Source of the DNA: Pectinophora gossypiella
Taxonomy: Eukaryota > Arthropoda > Insecta > Lepidoptera > Gelechiidae
Direction: 5' to 3'
DNA: 64,000 nucleotides
NCBI RefSeq assembly: GCF_024362695.1
Contig: NC_065426.1
Span: forward strand, 4,308,236 to 4,372,235
Shown: positions 1 through 9,837 of the stretch, in pieces
Position numbering within the stretch: position 1 is the stretch's first letter
Layout of the letters: each line of letters starts with the position of its first letter
Position numbers and translations under genes: made by a program
Notes under the pieces: model-generated
The model's database searches: none
Told to the model about the DNA's origin: nothing
What the model saw: only the letters and a program-made list of their open reading frames with translations

Positions 1-302
1 TGCACACAAATAAAACATTTTTTTTCTTTAGCCTAATCAATGTCCCACTGCTGGGCAAAGGCCTCCCCCTTCTCTTTCCAACCGTCCCTGTCTTGGGCAT
101 CGTTCCGCCAGGTGTGCCGGAAGGCGTCCAGCTTGTCCCTCCACCGTCGTCGCGGTCTACCTCGACGTCGACGACCCTGTGGGGACCAATCAGTTGTAAT
201 TTTGGCCCACTTTTCCGGATGCATACGGCAGTCATGTCCCGCCCATTCCCACTTCAGTTTAGCGGATTTTTCTCTGACATCTGCCACATAAAATATACAC
301 AA
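1..302 (-). mobile_element. LINE (non-LTR retrotransposon) 3' end, 5'-truncated
   Basis: On the minus strand an open frame of 89 codons (302 down to 33) holds a basic stretch GRRRRGRPRRRW followed by a C-terminus ending EAFAQQWD. That is the usual C-terminal end of insect endonuclease/reverse-transcriptase polyproteins. No reverse transcriptase core motif is present, so this is a dead, 5'-truncated copy. Positions 1-32 are its short 3' UTR. Related C-termini occur at 43611-43665, 45118-45275 and 62158-62312. Confidence 0.7.
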
Positions 303-782
303 TAAAACATAGAGTAGGTATTTATAATGCCGAGCTATCTACGTATCCTTTATTTTAGGTTAAGTAGGCAGTAGTAGGCATTAACCCTTCGGTCGCCACC
401 GCAACCACGTTTTGCAACCAGTTGTAAAGGAAGAATTTTACTCCTTTGTTGGAACTAGTTGTTTTCTTCTCTATCATCTATCTTTTCTTTTCTCTCTTTA
501 TGTCAATTTCGTGTTCTAAAAACACAAAATTTTCAAACCTATTAGCAAAACTAAGCACATTTTCTCATCTTCCAGAGCAAATCCCTCTTACGACGCAGTT
601 CTCATAAAAACGTTATCCTTTCAGTTTTCTCTGTACCATTTTTCAATTTGTTATAAAATATTGAAATAATGTTAGCGGTATGAAATCGCGTAAAAGTTAA
701 TTTTCTCTTTTATTGCGAAAAGGGTTTGTGTTTGATCTCAATCTTATTTTAATGTAGTAATGCGATCTAAGATCGGACATTT
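303..782. other. Intergenic, nothing recognised
   Basis: AT-rich sequence with no credible ORF, splice pattern or repeat family that I can place. Confidence 0.5.
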
Positions 783-893
783 AGAAGGCGAACGTCGTGT
801 CTTATAAGGATTTGATAGACAAGAATGGAGAATGCTACACCGACAAGAGCGTGGTTCTTAAATTAGTCATGATCTGTATGTATGTATATGTTA
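783..893 (+). mobile_element. LINE 3' end fragment
   Basis: Shares a near-identical stretch (GGCGAACGTCGTGTC through CGACAAGAGCGTGG) with 37819-37905. Translated there it reads DRQEWRMLHRQERGS then a stop, a LINE C-terminus. This copy has lost a few bases and ends in a short ATGT run typical of the 3' end. Confidence 0.6.
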
Positions 894-990
894 CCGTAAA
901 AGCTCGAACTACGGTAAATAAGTCTTAGGATTTACCGACATGAGTTGGTAAATGTAAGTATTTCTGAAACGATTTTCTCGAGCTTTTACC
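891..990. repeat. Short foldback sequence
   Basis: GTAAAAGCTCG at 896-906 is repeated in inverse orientation (CGAGCTTTTAC) at 979-989, giving an 11-bp stem with a loop of about 72 bases. It may be a decayed MITE; no second copy was found. Confidence 0.35.
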
Positions 991-1785
991 ATTCGAATTC
1001 AATATAATTAAATAATTATGATAGGTTTTACCATTATCAGCTGGTAGATGTTGGTTTTAGGAATAAAACAATGAGTAAGTCTTAATTATTTACTTTAATG
1101 AACTATTAGACAAAACAGGTACATAGTAATATAGACTTATCTCTTTTAGAGAGACTTATCTCTTTTAGAGATCGTTAATTATTCGTTAATTATTTAATGT
1201 GTACAATAAAGAGTTTAATTGTTACCTAGAATATAAAATCTTTATTTTTTTAAGAGCTATTTTTGTTCATCGAAAATCACCCTAAAAGTGGGAAATATGC
1301 AAAGGAGATCTTGCCCGCCACCGTAAAATTAAACTTTGCAACGAACTACATCAAAAAGTCGATTTGCCTAAAAATGACAGATAGAAGTATTTGCTTCTTC
1401 CCCGTCGATATGCTCTTTTATTTTGACCCGTGCTTGGAGAAACTTTAATAACCACTTATGAACAGGAAAAAAAAATATTTTCGTAGCTGGGTATGAAACA
1501 TGGTTTAAAAACGACAAGTAAATTCCATTGTCGTAACTGTTTATCAAGCAAGGAAAAAAATCCATGTTCTTATCTGGTTACCAAAGGTCAGTTACGAACG
1601 TGGATTAAAGGCAAATGACGCTACAGTTCGATTCACGAGAGGTTAGTTAAATTTCAAACGCTTTTGCTAATCTCAGTAACGATATTTTACTGAAATAAAT
1701 ACCTGCGCTTTACATTTCTGATTAAAACGTTTAGTAAAATTCCACCCATACCCACTCCTCGCCAGCTATGTTTAATCCATAGATC
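991..1785. other. Intergenic, nothing recognised
   Basis: AT-rich. A local 17-bp direct duplication built on GACTTATCTCTTTTAGAGA lies near 1134-1172. The open frames are short and unlike any family I know. Confidence 0.45.
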
Positions 1786-1830
1786 ATTCTTCTTATCGTG
1801 TGGGTTGTGAGGTAGAATACCAGCCCCATC
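1786..1830 (-). mobile_element. SINE-A 3' fragment
   Basis: Matches the last 45 bases of SINE-A (TCTTATCGTGTGGGTTGTGA onward), in minus orientation. It abuts a MITE-3 remnant directly. Confidence 0.5.
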
Positions 1831-1918
1831 AACCCATGGGTCATTGATGGTTCATAATAGGTAGTATGACACCTTGGAATCGGAACGTCCGTAGACGTTC
1901 TGTACTTGAAAGTGTTAA
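1831..1918. mobile_element. MITE-3 (piggyBac-like, TTAA) partial copy
   Basis: Nearly identical to the interior and right end of the complete 107-bp copy at 38130-38236, ending CTTGAAAGTGTTAA with TTAA at 1915-1918. The left end is replaced by the SINE-A fragment. Confidence 0.6.
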
Positions 1919-2027
1919 GTCCCATGTAATAGGGGGCGAGCCTATTGCCATAACCGGGCACGAATCCTGGAAACTACGTGATATCAATTATAAACAATCC
2001 AAACATGAAAACGTTATAAGTAGGTAA

Positions 2028-2200
2028 GGCACGTTAAGCCGTTGGTCCCGGTTACTACTTACTGTGTAAGTACGTAGTCGTTATAAATGAGTCATGTCAG
2101 GGGCCTTTGGCGGCTCAATAGTAACCCTGACACCAGGGTTGATGAGGTTAGTAATTCGCCTCAAAACCCACACGATAGAAGAAGAGAAGAAGAAGAAGTA
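2028..2200 (+). mobile_element. SINE-A 3' half
   Basis: Begins at the core motif GGCACGTTAAGCCGTTGGTC and continues through the SINE-A 3' region to a GAAGAA-type tail (about 2178-2200). The tRNA-like head is absent, so the copy is 5'-truncated. Confidence 0.7.
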
Positions 2201-2365
2201 GGTACAATAATTATTTTTTTTATGCTTGTTTTTGAAACGTATATCGACTGGAAAGGCAAAATTACGTAAGCGCCAAAATATCCTAAAATAGCAGTCCATT
2301 TTATATTAATTATGTATTGCTAGATACTTATGAAAACAAAATAAAATAAAAAAATAATTATGTAT

Positions 2366-2468
2366 TGCAAGAGAAGTGTGTTATGGTCGAAGCAAATGGA
2401 ATTCTATAGTCTCTGCTTACCCCAGTGGGAAATAGGCGTGAGTTTATGTATGTATGTATGTATGTATT
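2366..2468 (+). mobile_element. LINE 3' UTR fragment with ATGT tail
   Basis: Matches the final ~100 bases of the LINE copies at 4079-4522, 39364-39620 and 42780-42910 (AATGGAATTCTATAGTCTCT, then GGCGTGAGTTTATGTATGT) and ends in a TATG repeat. Confidence 0.7.
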
Positions 2469-2884
2469 GCTAGATGTAGAAAATGAAAAAAAAAAACACT
2501 GTAATTAATCTTACGTGTCGTCGAAATTGGATAAATGGGTATTTTTTTAAATGTTAATTGGATGTTTTGTTTTTTTTTGGTTAATTGGATAATTAGCGTT
2601 TAAGTAATTTTGTCTTTCCATGGACGATATTATTTATGTTATCTTTTTCTATTCCACTTAGGCTAGATAATACAAGAAGAAGACACAGAAAGTCACGCCG
2701 GTGAAACTTAATGGGACAGGCAGAGCCACGTAATTAGTGGAGTTATCTAATAAAATCATTGATGTACAATAAAATGTAAAAAAGTTGCCTGGAAGAGATT
2801 TCTGCTTAGCAATAACGTCATCTATTGTAAGGTCAATGTGGGGAAGACCGGCATACTGTTCTAAAATATGAGTTTGACTGGATT
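2469..2884. other. Intergenic, nothing recognised
   Basis: Poly-A/T-rich sequence without a supported gene or repeat. Confidence 0.45.
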
Positions 2885-3213
2885 TATTAAAGAAGATCAG
2901 TCTCCGTGGTCTAGTGGTTAGAGCGTTAGGCTCACGATCTGGAGAAATCACTTTGTGAGACTGTCCTTTGTTTGGTAAAGACTTTTCAGGCTTGAATCAC
3001 CTGATTGTCTGAAAAAGTAAGGTGATTCCGTGCTTCGGAGGGCACGTTAAGCCGTTGGTCCCGGCTATTAGTCGTAAAAACACCTCCACCAGCCCGCATT
3101 GGAGCAGCGTGGTGGAGTATGCTCCATACCCTCTCCGGATGTTTGAGGGGAGGCCTGTACCCAGCAGTGGGACGTATATAGGCTGTTTATGTATGTAATG
3201 TATTAAAGAAGAT
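2885..3213 (+). mobile_element. SINE-B insertion with 13-bp target duplication
   Basis: A tRNA-like head (GTGGTCTAGTGGTTAGAGCG, box A) starts near 2900. The copy is flanked by the direct repeat TATTAAAGAAGAT at 2885-2897 and 3201-3213, a clear target-site duplication. The head jumps from GATCTGGAG straight into AAATCACTTTGTGAG, so the box B segment is deleted. The body carries the shared SINE core and a LINE-like tail (GAGGCCTGTACCCAGCAGTG). Confidence 0.85.
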
Positions 3214-3412
3214 ATTATTTGTAGAACAAGTCATATGATCGGATATGATAGATAATACGTATAACTTGGCTATGTTTATAAGTCTAAATATAAGAGAAAG
3301 CGCCATTACTTATTTATATGCTATTGTTTTTTTTTTTTAATTTGGTAAGTAGACGGTCTTCCAGTGCAGTGTGAGGCAAGTCCGTCCACAAAAGAAAAAA
3401 CTTATATGTTGT

Positions 3413-3515
3413 GTTTTTTTGACACGATTTATTGTAGATTTGCCGCAGATGGCATTAAGTACTTGGCCGGACAAATGGGGAGCGCTGAAGGCTCTCACCC
3501 GGTTTATATTTTGAA
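3413..3515 (+). repeat. REP-1 fragment
   Basis: Contains GATTTGCCGCAGATGGCATT, then ACTTGGCCGGACAAATGGGG and GCTCTCACCCGG, the left end of REP-1. The fullest copies are at 35757-36100 and 55057-55330. Confidence 0.65.
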
Positions 3516-4078
3516 TTTTCTGTGTGTTTCTAAGTAATATCGGTATTTTACTAATATAAAGTTGGAAACTAATTAGTTTCAACTCAAATACAATAAGTCG
3601 CATCGGATGCTCCAACATACGTGACTGCAATAGTTTCCTCTGGAAAAGGAAATTATATTTTTAAAGATGGCGGGATGTATGAGGACAATGTTATTCCAGT
3701 TAATTACTGTTTCTGTTATCTGCTTCAGTGGATAGCATTTCTGTTTCAAAACTAAGTATTATGATGTGTATAATATTTTTATGATATAAAATTCTGTGCC
3801 GGATCAAGGAATAAAAAAACACACAGAAATAACACAGAAAAAAAAAACACAAACAGAATAACTCTGTATAGATGCTTACAATGGTACCAATTCAGGGAAC
3901 CATCAACTTAAAGTAAACTTTGACGCTACTGATACAAAGTTCTAAGATAGATATGATGAACATTTTATGGTGACAACGGATCAACATATCGTCTAATAAG
4001 GCCGCCATTTGCCATGTAGTTAAAGAGTCTTTTGTAATTATTTCTTTTTATTTTGGTGCAATAAAGTGTATCTGTATT
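3516..4078. other. Intergenic with SINE-F remnant
   Basis: Mostly unplaced AT-rich DNA. Positions 3900-4000 (GATATGATGAAC, then GGTGACAACGGATCA) resemble the interior of SINE-F at 6860-6960. Confidence 0.4.
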
Positions 4079-4522
4079 TGTAGTTGCGTGATAGAGTGGG
4101 AAACAGTGTGATAAGACAGAGATGTGGAGTAAAAGACGACATAGAGGCTAAGATTGAGAAGGGAATTTTAGGTTGGTCACGTAGAGCGGATGAAGGATAA
4201 TAGAATAGCGAAAGCGGTATATAAAGCGAAAGTTGATGGTAGGGCTGGCAGAGGAAGACCTAGAAGGACTTACATTGACCAAATTGGAGATGTCCTTAGA
4301 AAAGGTTAAGTACGGTCTACTCTGAACTGGCGTGCGTGTATTAAGCGATTGTTACTAACAAATTATGAATGTATACGTATTATCCAAAATAAATTGTTTT
4401 GAATTGAATTGAATGTGAAGGAAGCAAGAGAAGTGTGTCAGGATCGAAGCAAATGGAATTCTATAGTCTCTGCTTACCCCAGTGGGAAAAAGGCGTGAGT
4501 TTATGTATGTATGTATTTGTAT
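4079..4522 (+). mobile_element. LINE 3' end with decayed ORF C-terminus
   Basis: The reading frame at about 4171-4307 gives HVERMKDNRIAKAV, then GRAGRGRPRRTYIDQIGDVL, a typical LINE polyprotein C-terminus, after upstream frameshifts. The 3' UTR ends GGCGTGAGTTTATGTATGTA. About 60 bases (4352-4411) are inserted relative to the copy at 39364; the insert ends in a TTGAA-rich tail and may be a tiny 3' piece of another LINE. Confidence 0.7.
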
Positions 4523-4541
4523 CGCCTTACAATTTTACGAT

Positions 4542-5945
4542 ACATTGTTTTAAGTTTACGCGGTTATTATCATAATTAAAGCACATAATAACTTTTCGAG
4601 AGTTTCGTGCGAGTTCAGATGGTTCCGAACATTCCGGTATCAAAAACATAAACAAGCGGCAGAGAAAGAGGGTAGACAGATATGTCTGCCCGTAGAAAAT
4701 TATGGATCTACCTACTCCACTCCAATCTCATCAGTCATCCCGTGATCATGGCACTTGCAACAGTGTCGAAATATCGGGAGTCTCATATCCCCATTTAAAC
4801 GCGGTAAGAACCCGTTATTATGTGCTTTAATTATAATTTTACGATATTCCCAAAGAGCAGTTGAACGTGTCCTATGTTTTTTAATTCGCTCCCAAAACAG
4901 CATAGATTATAACAAAGGAACTTTAGGCGATGTCGCCTCGCCTACGCGTCTCTTTAATCGTTTTGAAAAGTCATTATTTGATGACACTGAATATCAAATG
5001 AACGATTTATACCATGGTATAAGAAACCCAAGTATGCTCAAAAGTGACAACTAACATTTCAAAATTAGTCCAGCTTACGAATCCCGCCCTGTGTTGCCAT
5101 TTCGTAAATAAAATTTACCCACGACCAATGTTTTTTATATTTTGAACTTTTAGTAAAAGATTTACTTACAGTTTTGATGATTTTATATATTTATATAATT
5201 ATGTGACAAGTAATAGTAATTAAATACATTAGTCAGTGGTGCTAATTCCTGTAAATACCATCTAATTTTATTTTAAGTTATATCTGTCATTTTCTTATCC
5301 GCCGAAAAGGAAAGGGACGGGTAATCGACAAGCATAAAATTTATGGAACACACGTCAATTTTAAGCATAAATCTAAACCAACCGTCTAAAAATTTTACGT
5401 CCGTCAATAACCGACACAGTTAAGTAGACAGCACGTCAAACGGATTGCATACCAGCGACGTACCTTTTGATTCGCCCGGGTTATTCATTCATTTACTCAT
5501 TCTTCCTAAAATTAAGAGCTGTGAATCATCCGTCCCTTTCCTTTTCGACGGATATGAAAATGACGGATATAACTTAAAATAAAATTAGGCGGTGTCTGCA
5601 GGAATCGGGGCCAGTAACTCCTTAAATTTTCAATAATAAAATTTACACGTAATAACGGGTTCTTACCGCGTTTAAATGGGGATATGAGACTCCCGATATT
5701 TCGACACTGTTGCAAGTGCCATGATCACGGGATGACTGATGAGATTGGAGACCGGTAAGAACCCGTTATTATGTGTTTTAATTATGATAATAACCGCGTA
5801 AACTTAAAACAATGAATAAAATTTACGTCCTTGGAATGTTGGAGATACCAATTCAATGGTAACACTTACGTCATCAAGGGGTACCAATAGCGGCTTGTCA
5901 TAGGATTGAGCATACCTGGTTTTCTCATACCATGATTTATACTAC
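4542..5945. repeat. REP-3, large imperfect palindrome
   Basis: Segment 4718-4828 is almost exactly reverse-complementary to 5641-5750 (around CATCCCGTGATCATGGCACT). Segment 4542-4592 is inverted at 5768-5818, and about 5008-5042 is inverted at 5905-5945. The arms are rearranged relative to each other, and MITE-5 sits between them. Source family not recognised; a LINE or Penelope-type end is possible. Open frames inside, including the one at 4755-5054, follow the repeat and show no gene character. Confidence 0.6.
5236..5616. mobile_element. MITE-5, full foldback copy
   Basis: About 80-bp inverted arms: AATTCCTG, then TAATTTTATTTTAAGTTATA, then AAAAGGAAAGGGACGG on the left, mirrored at about 5525-5610 on the right. 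No ORF. Other copies lie at 10262-10550 (right arm decayed) and 60318-60475 (left part only). It lies inside REP-3. Confidence 0.7.
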
Positions 5946-6173
5946 ATCTATGCCATAGAGCAACACGGGTCTCCTTGACACCGTTACCATACTTTGTGGT
6001 TACTATAAGGGAACAGAAAAGGTCGATTACTCTTCGAGCTAAGTAGTATAGGAAGAGTCCGGCTAAGTGGTTAATGCCTTATGTGGCAAATCTAAAAAAC
6101 CGTCAAATATCAAATATATATAGGAGGACAAGCCATAAAGAGACAATTTTCAAAAATAACAAGCAAGTAAGTA

Positions 6174-6315
6174 CGGTCACGAGTGCTAATATGTATACAT
6201 TTTGATACCATGTCACATTAACTTTTTTGACATATTAAATCGTAAGTCTGATTAAATGTCAAATATGATAGTGCGACAGGGTTCTAAAGTGGGTATATGA
6301 TTTTACTCATGACTG
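6174..6315 (+). mobile_element. MITE-2, 142-bp copy
   Basis: Flanked by TA on both sides. The ends are CGGTCACGAG on the left and the inverse of CAGTCATGAG on the right. It is the same 142-bp length as the copies at 46390-46531 and 47913-48054. TA target and length suggest a Tc1/mariner-type non-autonomous element. Confidence 0.75.
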
Positions 6316-6395
6316 TAGATACTGTTAATTCTCTCATTTTTAATAATCTAACATAAATATATCTTATATTTAGAAAGAGCAACAAAAGAAGATAA

Positions 6396-6570
6396 ATAAC
6401 ATAACATAAGCTCACTACTATATCCCAATTGGGGTAGTCAGAGGTACATCCATCGGAAGATGACCTAAGTACCCACGCCTCACCGAGCTTTCTATTAGAT
6501 CAACGTGATATTTGATGAGCCTTATCGCCGTCTCTAATAGTTGTGCCAACTGTGTTAGTAACAGGATATT
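6396..6570 (-). mobile_element. SINE-E copy
   Basis: ATAAGCTCACTACTATATCC, then CACCGAGCTTTC, then CCAACTGTGTTAGT matches the units at 33990-34200, 35480-35660 and 44757-44885. Orientation is inferred from its presumed tail at the left. Confidence 0.55.
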
Positions 6571-6789
6571 TTGCGAGCGTATGTTATGTTACTAAAATAT
6601 CTTATAAAGCCACAGATAGTTTATTTATTTATTTTTAAAAAAGGTACACCAACAGCTTATATAATAAAACATTAAATTAAATAAAAGTTACATCGGGAAT
6701 TAGACTGTTACATAAGCCAATTATAGGTGCACACAATATTTGCAGTGTAAGACAACATAATCATTTAGTAGATAACTAAATTAGATAGT

Positions 6790-7020
6790 TGATTAAAATA
6801 CATACATACATACATACATAAACTCACGCCCGTAATCCCTAATGGGGTGGGCAGAGCCACAAGTAATCAAAGACAACTTGCAGCCACTGTTGATACGAAG
6901 TCCAAAGATGGATATGATGAACCTTATGGTGATAAGGGATCAGCCTATCGCCCATAACATTAGTCCATCATGTTAGAGGACACAATCCCTCTGTCGGTTT
7001 TTACGACATGCCCGGGAAGA
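6790..7020 (-). mobile_element. SINE-F copy with ACAT/ATGT tail
   Basis: Starts with an ACAT run followed by AAACTCACGCCCGTAATCCC. Read on the minus strand its last ~25 bases (GGGCGTGAGTTTATGTATGT) equal the 3' end of the LINE at 4079-4522. Related pieces are at 3900-4000, 7540-7620 and 35145-35225. Confidence 0.55.
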
Positions 7021-7350
7021 GAAGCAGCTGAACGTGTTCTATGTTTTTTATATGCTCCCAGAACAGCATAGAAGCATCTTCGTTAAAATCTTCGTGATTA
7101 TTACGAAAATCTCATTACCTACTCTCGATGACGGTTTCCAACTGGGATTTGTAATAAATAATTTTCTTTACAGCCACGTCTTGCCTTCGCTTTGCAATTC
7201 GCTGATATTGACTCGCGTTCGCTATCGATTCAGCTTTTGGTGTTATTAGGGTTCCTTGCGAAGTACTTATCTTAAAGAATTAATTTAACTTAGTAATAAG
7301 TTTATTTCAGGAAAATCTTCCGTATTTCCAATTTTGCGTTTCGAGACCAA
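7021..7350. other. Intergenic, nothing recognised
   Basis: Positions 7021-7075 (GAACGTGTTCTATGTTTTTT) resemble 4860-4910 of REP-3. The rest has no supported feature. Confidence 0.4.
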
Positions 7351-7396
7351 AATAAATGTTGGCACGTGAATAGACACCCACGTGCCAATATTTATT
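7351..7396. repeat. Hairpin with CACGTG in both arms
   Basis: AATAAATGTTGGCACGTG (7351-7368) pairs with CACGTGCCAATATTTATT (7379-7396) with one mismatch and a 10-base spacer. Each arm ends in the E-box CACGTG. It could be a small foldback element or a chance palindrome. Confidence 0.6.
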
Positions 7397-7679
7397 CAAA
7401 TCGCTTAATCATAATGTTATTGTTTGTATATTGAATGGGTTGAAATGAAGTAAGAAAAAGGTCTAATCTGTAATTACGACGCACAATTTGGTTTCTACTA
7501 TAGGGCTTGTCAGTTTTTCTTTATAAATTTTCAACATAACATAGCATTGCCCGTATCCCTGTAGAGGAAGGCAGAGGTGTATAATATCCCCATTACCCAC
7601 CGGCTATGTGTAAATTTTCCAAGTACTTAGAAGATTCGGTTTTTTTTATATAGGTACCTAAAACAAACGTCTGCTTAAT
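7397..7679. other. Intergenic with a short SINE-F-like remnant
   Basis: 7540-7620 contains a partial dispersed repeat (GCCCGTATCCCTGTAGAGGA). Nothing else identified. Confidence 0.35.
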
Positions 7680-7935
7680 CCTCTAAGACGCCGCTCTGAG
7701 CCAAAGTTCGTGCTCCGACCCTCAGGCCTGTTGTCTTAAATTTTGAACCGAGTGAGAGCCCTTAGCGCTCTCCATTTGTCCGACCAAGTCTTCTTCTATC
7801 GTGTGGGTTGTGAGGCGGATTACCAACCCCATCAATCCTGGTGTCAGGGTTATTATTGATCTACCATAGGCTCCATATAACGAACTACTCCGACCAAGTA
7901 GTTAATACCATTTGCGTCAAATCTGCAATGAGTCA
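7680..7935 (-). repeat. REP-1 copy split by a SINE-A insertion
   Basis: Reverse-strand REP-1 sequence (CTCAGGCCTGTTGTCTTAAA to the 7789 side) resumes at 7889 and ends CACGTTAAAAAAA. The interruption is the SINE-A fragment 7790-7888. Confidence 0.7.
7790..7888 (-). mobile_element. 5'-truncated SINE-A with 11-bp target duplication
   Basis: Bounded by TCCGACCAAGT at 7779-7789 and again at 7889-7899. The insertion carries only the SINE-A 3' region with the TTCTTC tail on the left (minus orientation). REP-1 reads continuously if it is removed. Confidence 0.85.
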
Positions 7936-8329
7936 CGTTAAAAAAAGAAACAACGTCTGGTCGAAATTGCAACGGTTACTTTTTGCTTAAGTATTAATTT
8001 ATTGAGTGGTTTATGAAATATTGAAGTAAAGCAACCTCCTTTATTCTCTATAGTATATGCAATTAGTGTACTTAGAAATTTTCTCTCCTATTTGTCGTAT
8101 AAGTCGTGTCGCTCGGATGCTAGTAGGGAAAGGATTCGCTACATAGATTTCCCATGGGAGGTTTCTATCTGGCTCCTTTCTGAGTAATTTCTATAGATAT
8201 ATCTCGACATTTATGGCAAAAGAAGTATAAAAAATATTGAATTGTATTTTGTCTTGGTCTAATTATCACGGAGATCATCTATACCGATTTTGTTCAGGTT
8301 GTTAATTTTTAGATAATATATATCAACAG
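7936..8329. other. Intergenic, nothing recognised
   Basis: No supported gene, splice pattern or repeat. Confidence 0.45.
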
Positions 8330-8455
8330 GCTCACACACAGGCAGGCAGGCAGACAGACAGTCGCTTCTGTAAAAACCGGACCTGTCAAATCTTCAGGTT
8401 AGGCAAGCGGAGCCTGTGAAAATCGGGATAATGCTAGGGAGATGATGACGTAATT
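8330..8455 (+). mobile_element. SINE-D 3' portion
   Basis: CAGTCGCTTCTGTAAAAACC, then GACCTGTCAAATCTTCAGGT, then GGGATAATGCTAGGGAGATG matches SINE-D. It ends in a GATGATGA tail. A short GGCA/GACA tandem (8341-8362) precedes it. Confidence 0.6.
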
Positions 8456-9039
8456 ATACCAACACAAGAAAATAAAAAGTAATTTGTAAGTAAGTACTTA
8501 TACACTTTTAAGAAAGTTATGTATGAGCTGTCCGTGTATCAAGCTTTTTACGCGGAACCTTCACGAAAATTCCAGTTCACGCTTTGCCGCCTTATTTTTC
8601 CGTTCAAGTCATTTTCCTTCGTGCCATGCAAACTTTCCTGTCTTACCGTGAACCAACTTTATTGATTTATTTTTGTTCACTTTTTTTATTGAACAAACTT
8701 TGCCAAAGCCAGTATTCCGTGCAACCTTGTATTTGTCGGTCTTTTCCGAGAGTTTTTCCGGTTTTTCTTGGTTTTGTTTCTTGTTTTTTTCTTCCTTTCA
8801 AATGAACTGGTAACAGGTAAGTTTTGAGTCGTTCAATTATTAAAACGCTTTGGTTTGTTCTTTTTAAAGAAGAAACGAGTTGCGCTTTTAATTAAGAGCT
8901 TGTTATTCTTTCTAATACTGTTTTAATTTGTTTGTTGGGAGCATTCACGCTTACTTTGGTGCGCTTATTGCTATCGGCCCACTAGCTTCGATTAATTCTT
9001 TCTTTTATAATCCCAGAGCCGAGCCTCGTCCCGAACTTA
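8456..9039. other. Intergenic, nothing recognised
   Basis: The longest plus frame (8584-8805) is T-rich and low complexity, and lacks protein-family features. Confidence 0.4.
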
Positions 9040-9094
9040 GGCTCCCTTAACTTGGGCCCCCTTAACTTGAGCCCCCTTAACTTGGGCCCCCTTA
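9040..9094. repeat. 15-bp minisatellite
   Basis: About 3.5 tandem units of GGGCCCCCTTAACTT with single-base variants. Confidence 0.8.
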
Positions 9095-9155
9095 GGCCTG
9101 TTGGCTTAAATTTTCCCTCAGCACTCCCCATTTGTCTGGCCCAGTAGATAGTCGT
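9092..9155 (-). repeat. REP-1 fragment
   Basis: TTAGGCCTGTTGGCTTAAAT, then CCCATTTGTCTGGCC is REP-1 in reverse orientation. Confidence 0.5.
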
Positions 9156-9250
9156 GAGCTTACATACTGCTTGTTTACTGTCTATTTATTTGTACTTACT
9201 CTATTGTGTAAATTGTTTTTATTACGTGTTTTGTTTTTTATTTGTTACTC

Positions 9251-9575
9251 TCTTCTTCTTCTATCGTGTAGGCTGTAAGGTGAATTACCAACCTCATCAA
9301 CCTTGGTGTCAGGGTTGTTATTGAGCCGCCAAATGCCCCCGACATGGCTCATATAACGGCTACTTACTTACATCAGTAAGTAGTAACCGGGACCAACGGC
9401 TTAATGTGCCTTTCGAAGCACAGATCATCTTACTTTTGGACAATTAGGTGATCAGCCTGTAATGTCTTAACCAAACTAGGGATGATATAGTGATTTTTGT
9501 GATATATCTCCACCGGGATTCGAACTCGGGATCTCCAGATCGTGAGCCTAACGCTCAACCACTGGTCCCTTTATA
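9251..9575 (-). mobile_element. SINE-A, near-full copy
   Basis: Runs from the TTCTTC tail through the core (GCTTAATGTGCCTTTCGAAG) to the tRNA-like head (GATTCGAACTCGGGATCTCC is box B in reverse), ending CAACCACTGGTCC. No clear target duplication. Confidence 0.75.
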
Positions 9576-9837
9576 ATAAACGTTTCTTCTTTCTAGTGTT
9601 CACTAACATGTCAATGACCCAGTCATAGGAAATGAAGTAGGATCACCTTAGCACAGGTGTGTCTGAACAAATATAGACCCCGATTCCCTCTTTACACAAT
9701 ACTGTTTGCCTTCCCCCACTCATGTCGGCTTTCCGCCCCAATAATTGATGATTAACTTGAGGGCAATCATGGAAGGAAAAGATTTTCCGAGAACACTTCG
9801 GCAAATAAACCATTTTAGGGTTGCGACTTAACACGTT

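Noticed and set aside
4755..5054. 99-codon plus frame, echoed at 5512-5715 minus
   Set aside because: Both are the arms of the REP-3 palindrome, hence identical N-terminal peptides; not a gene pair.
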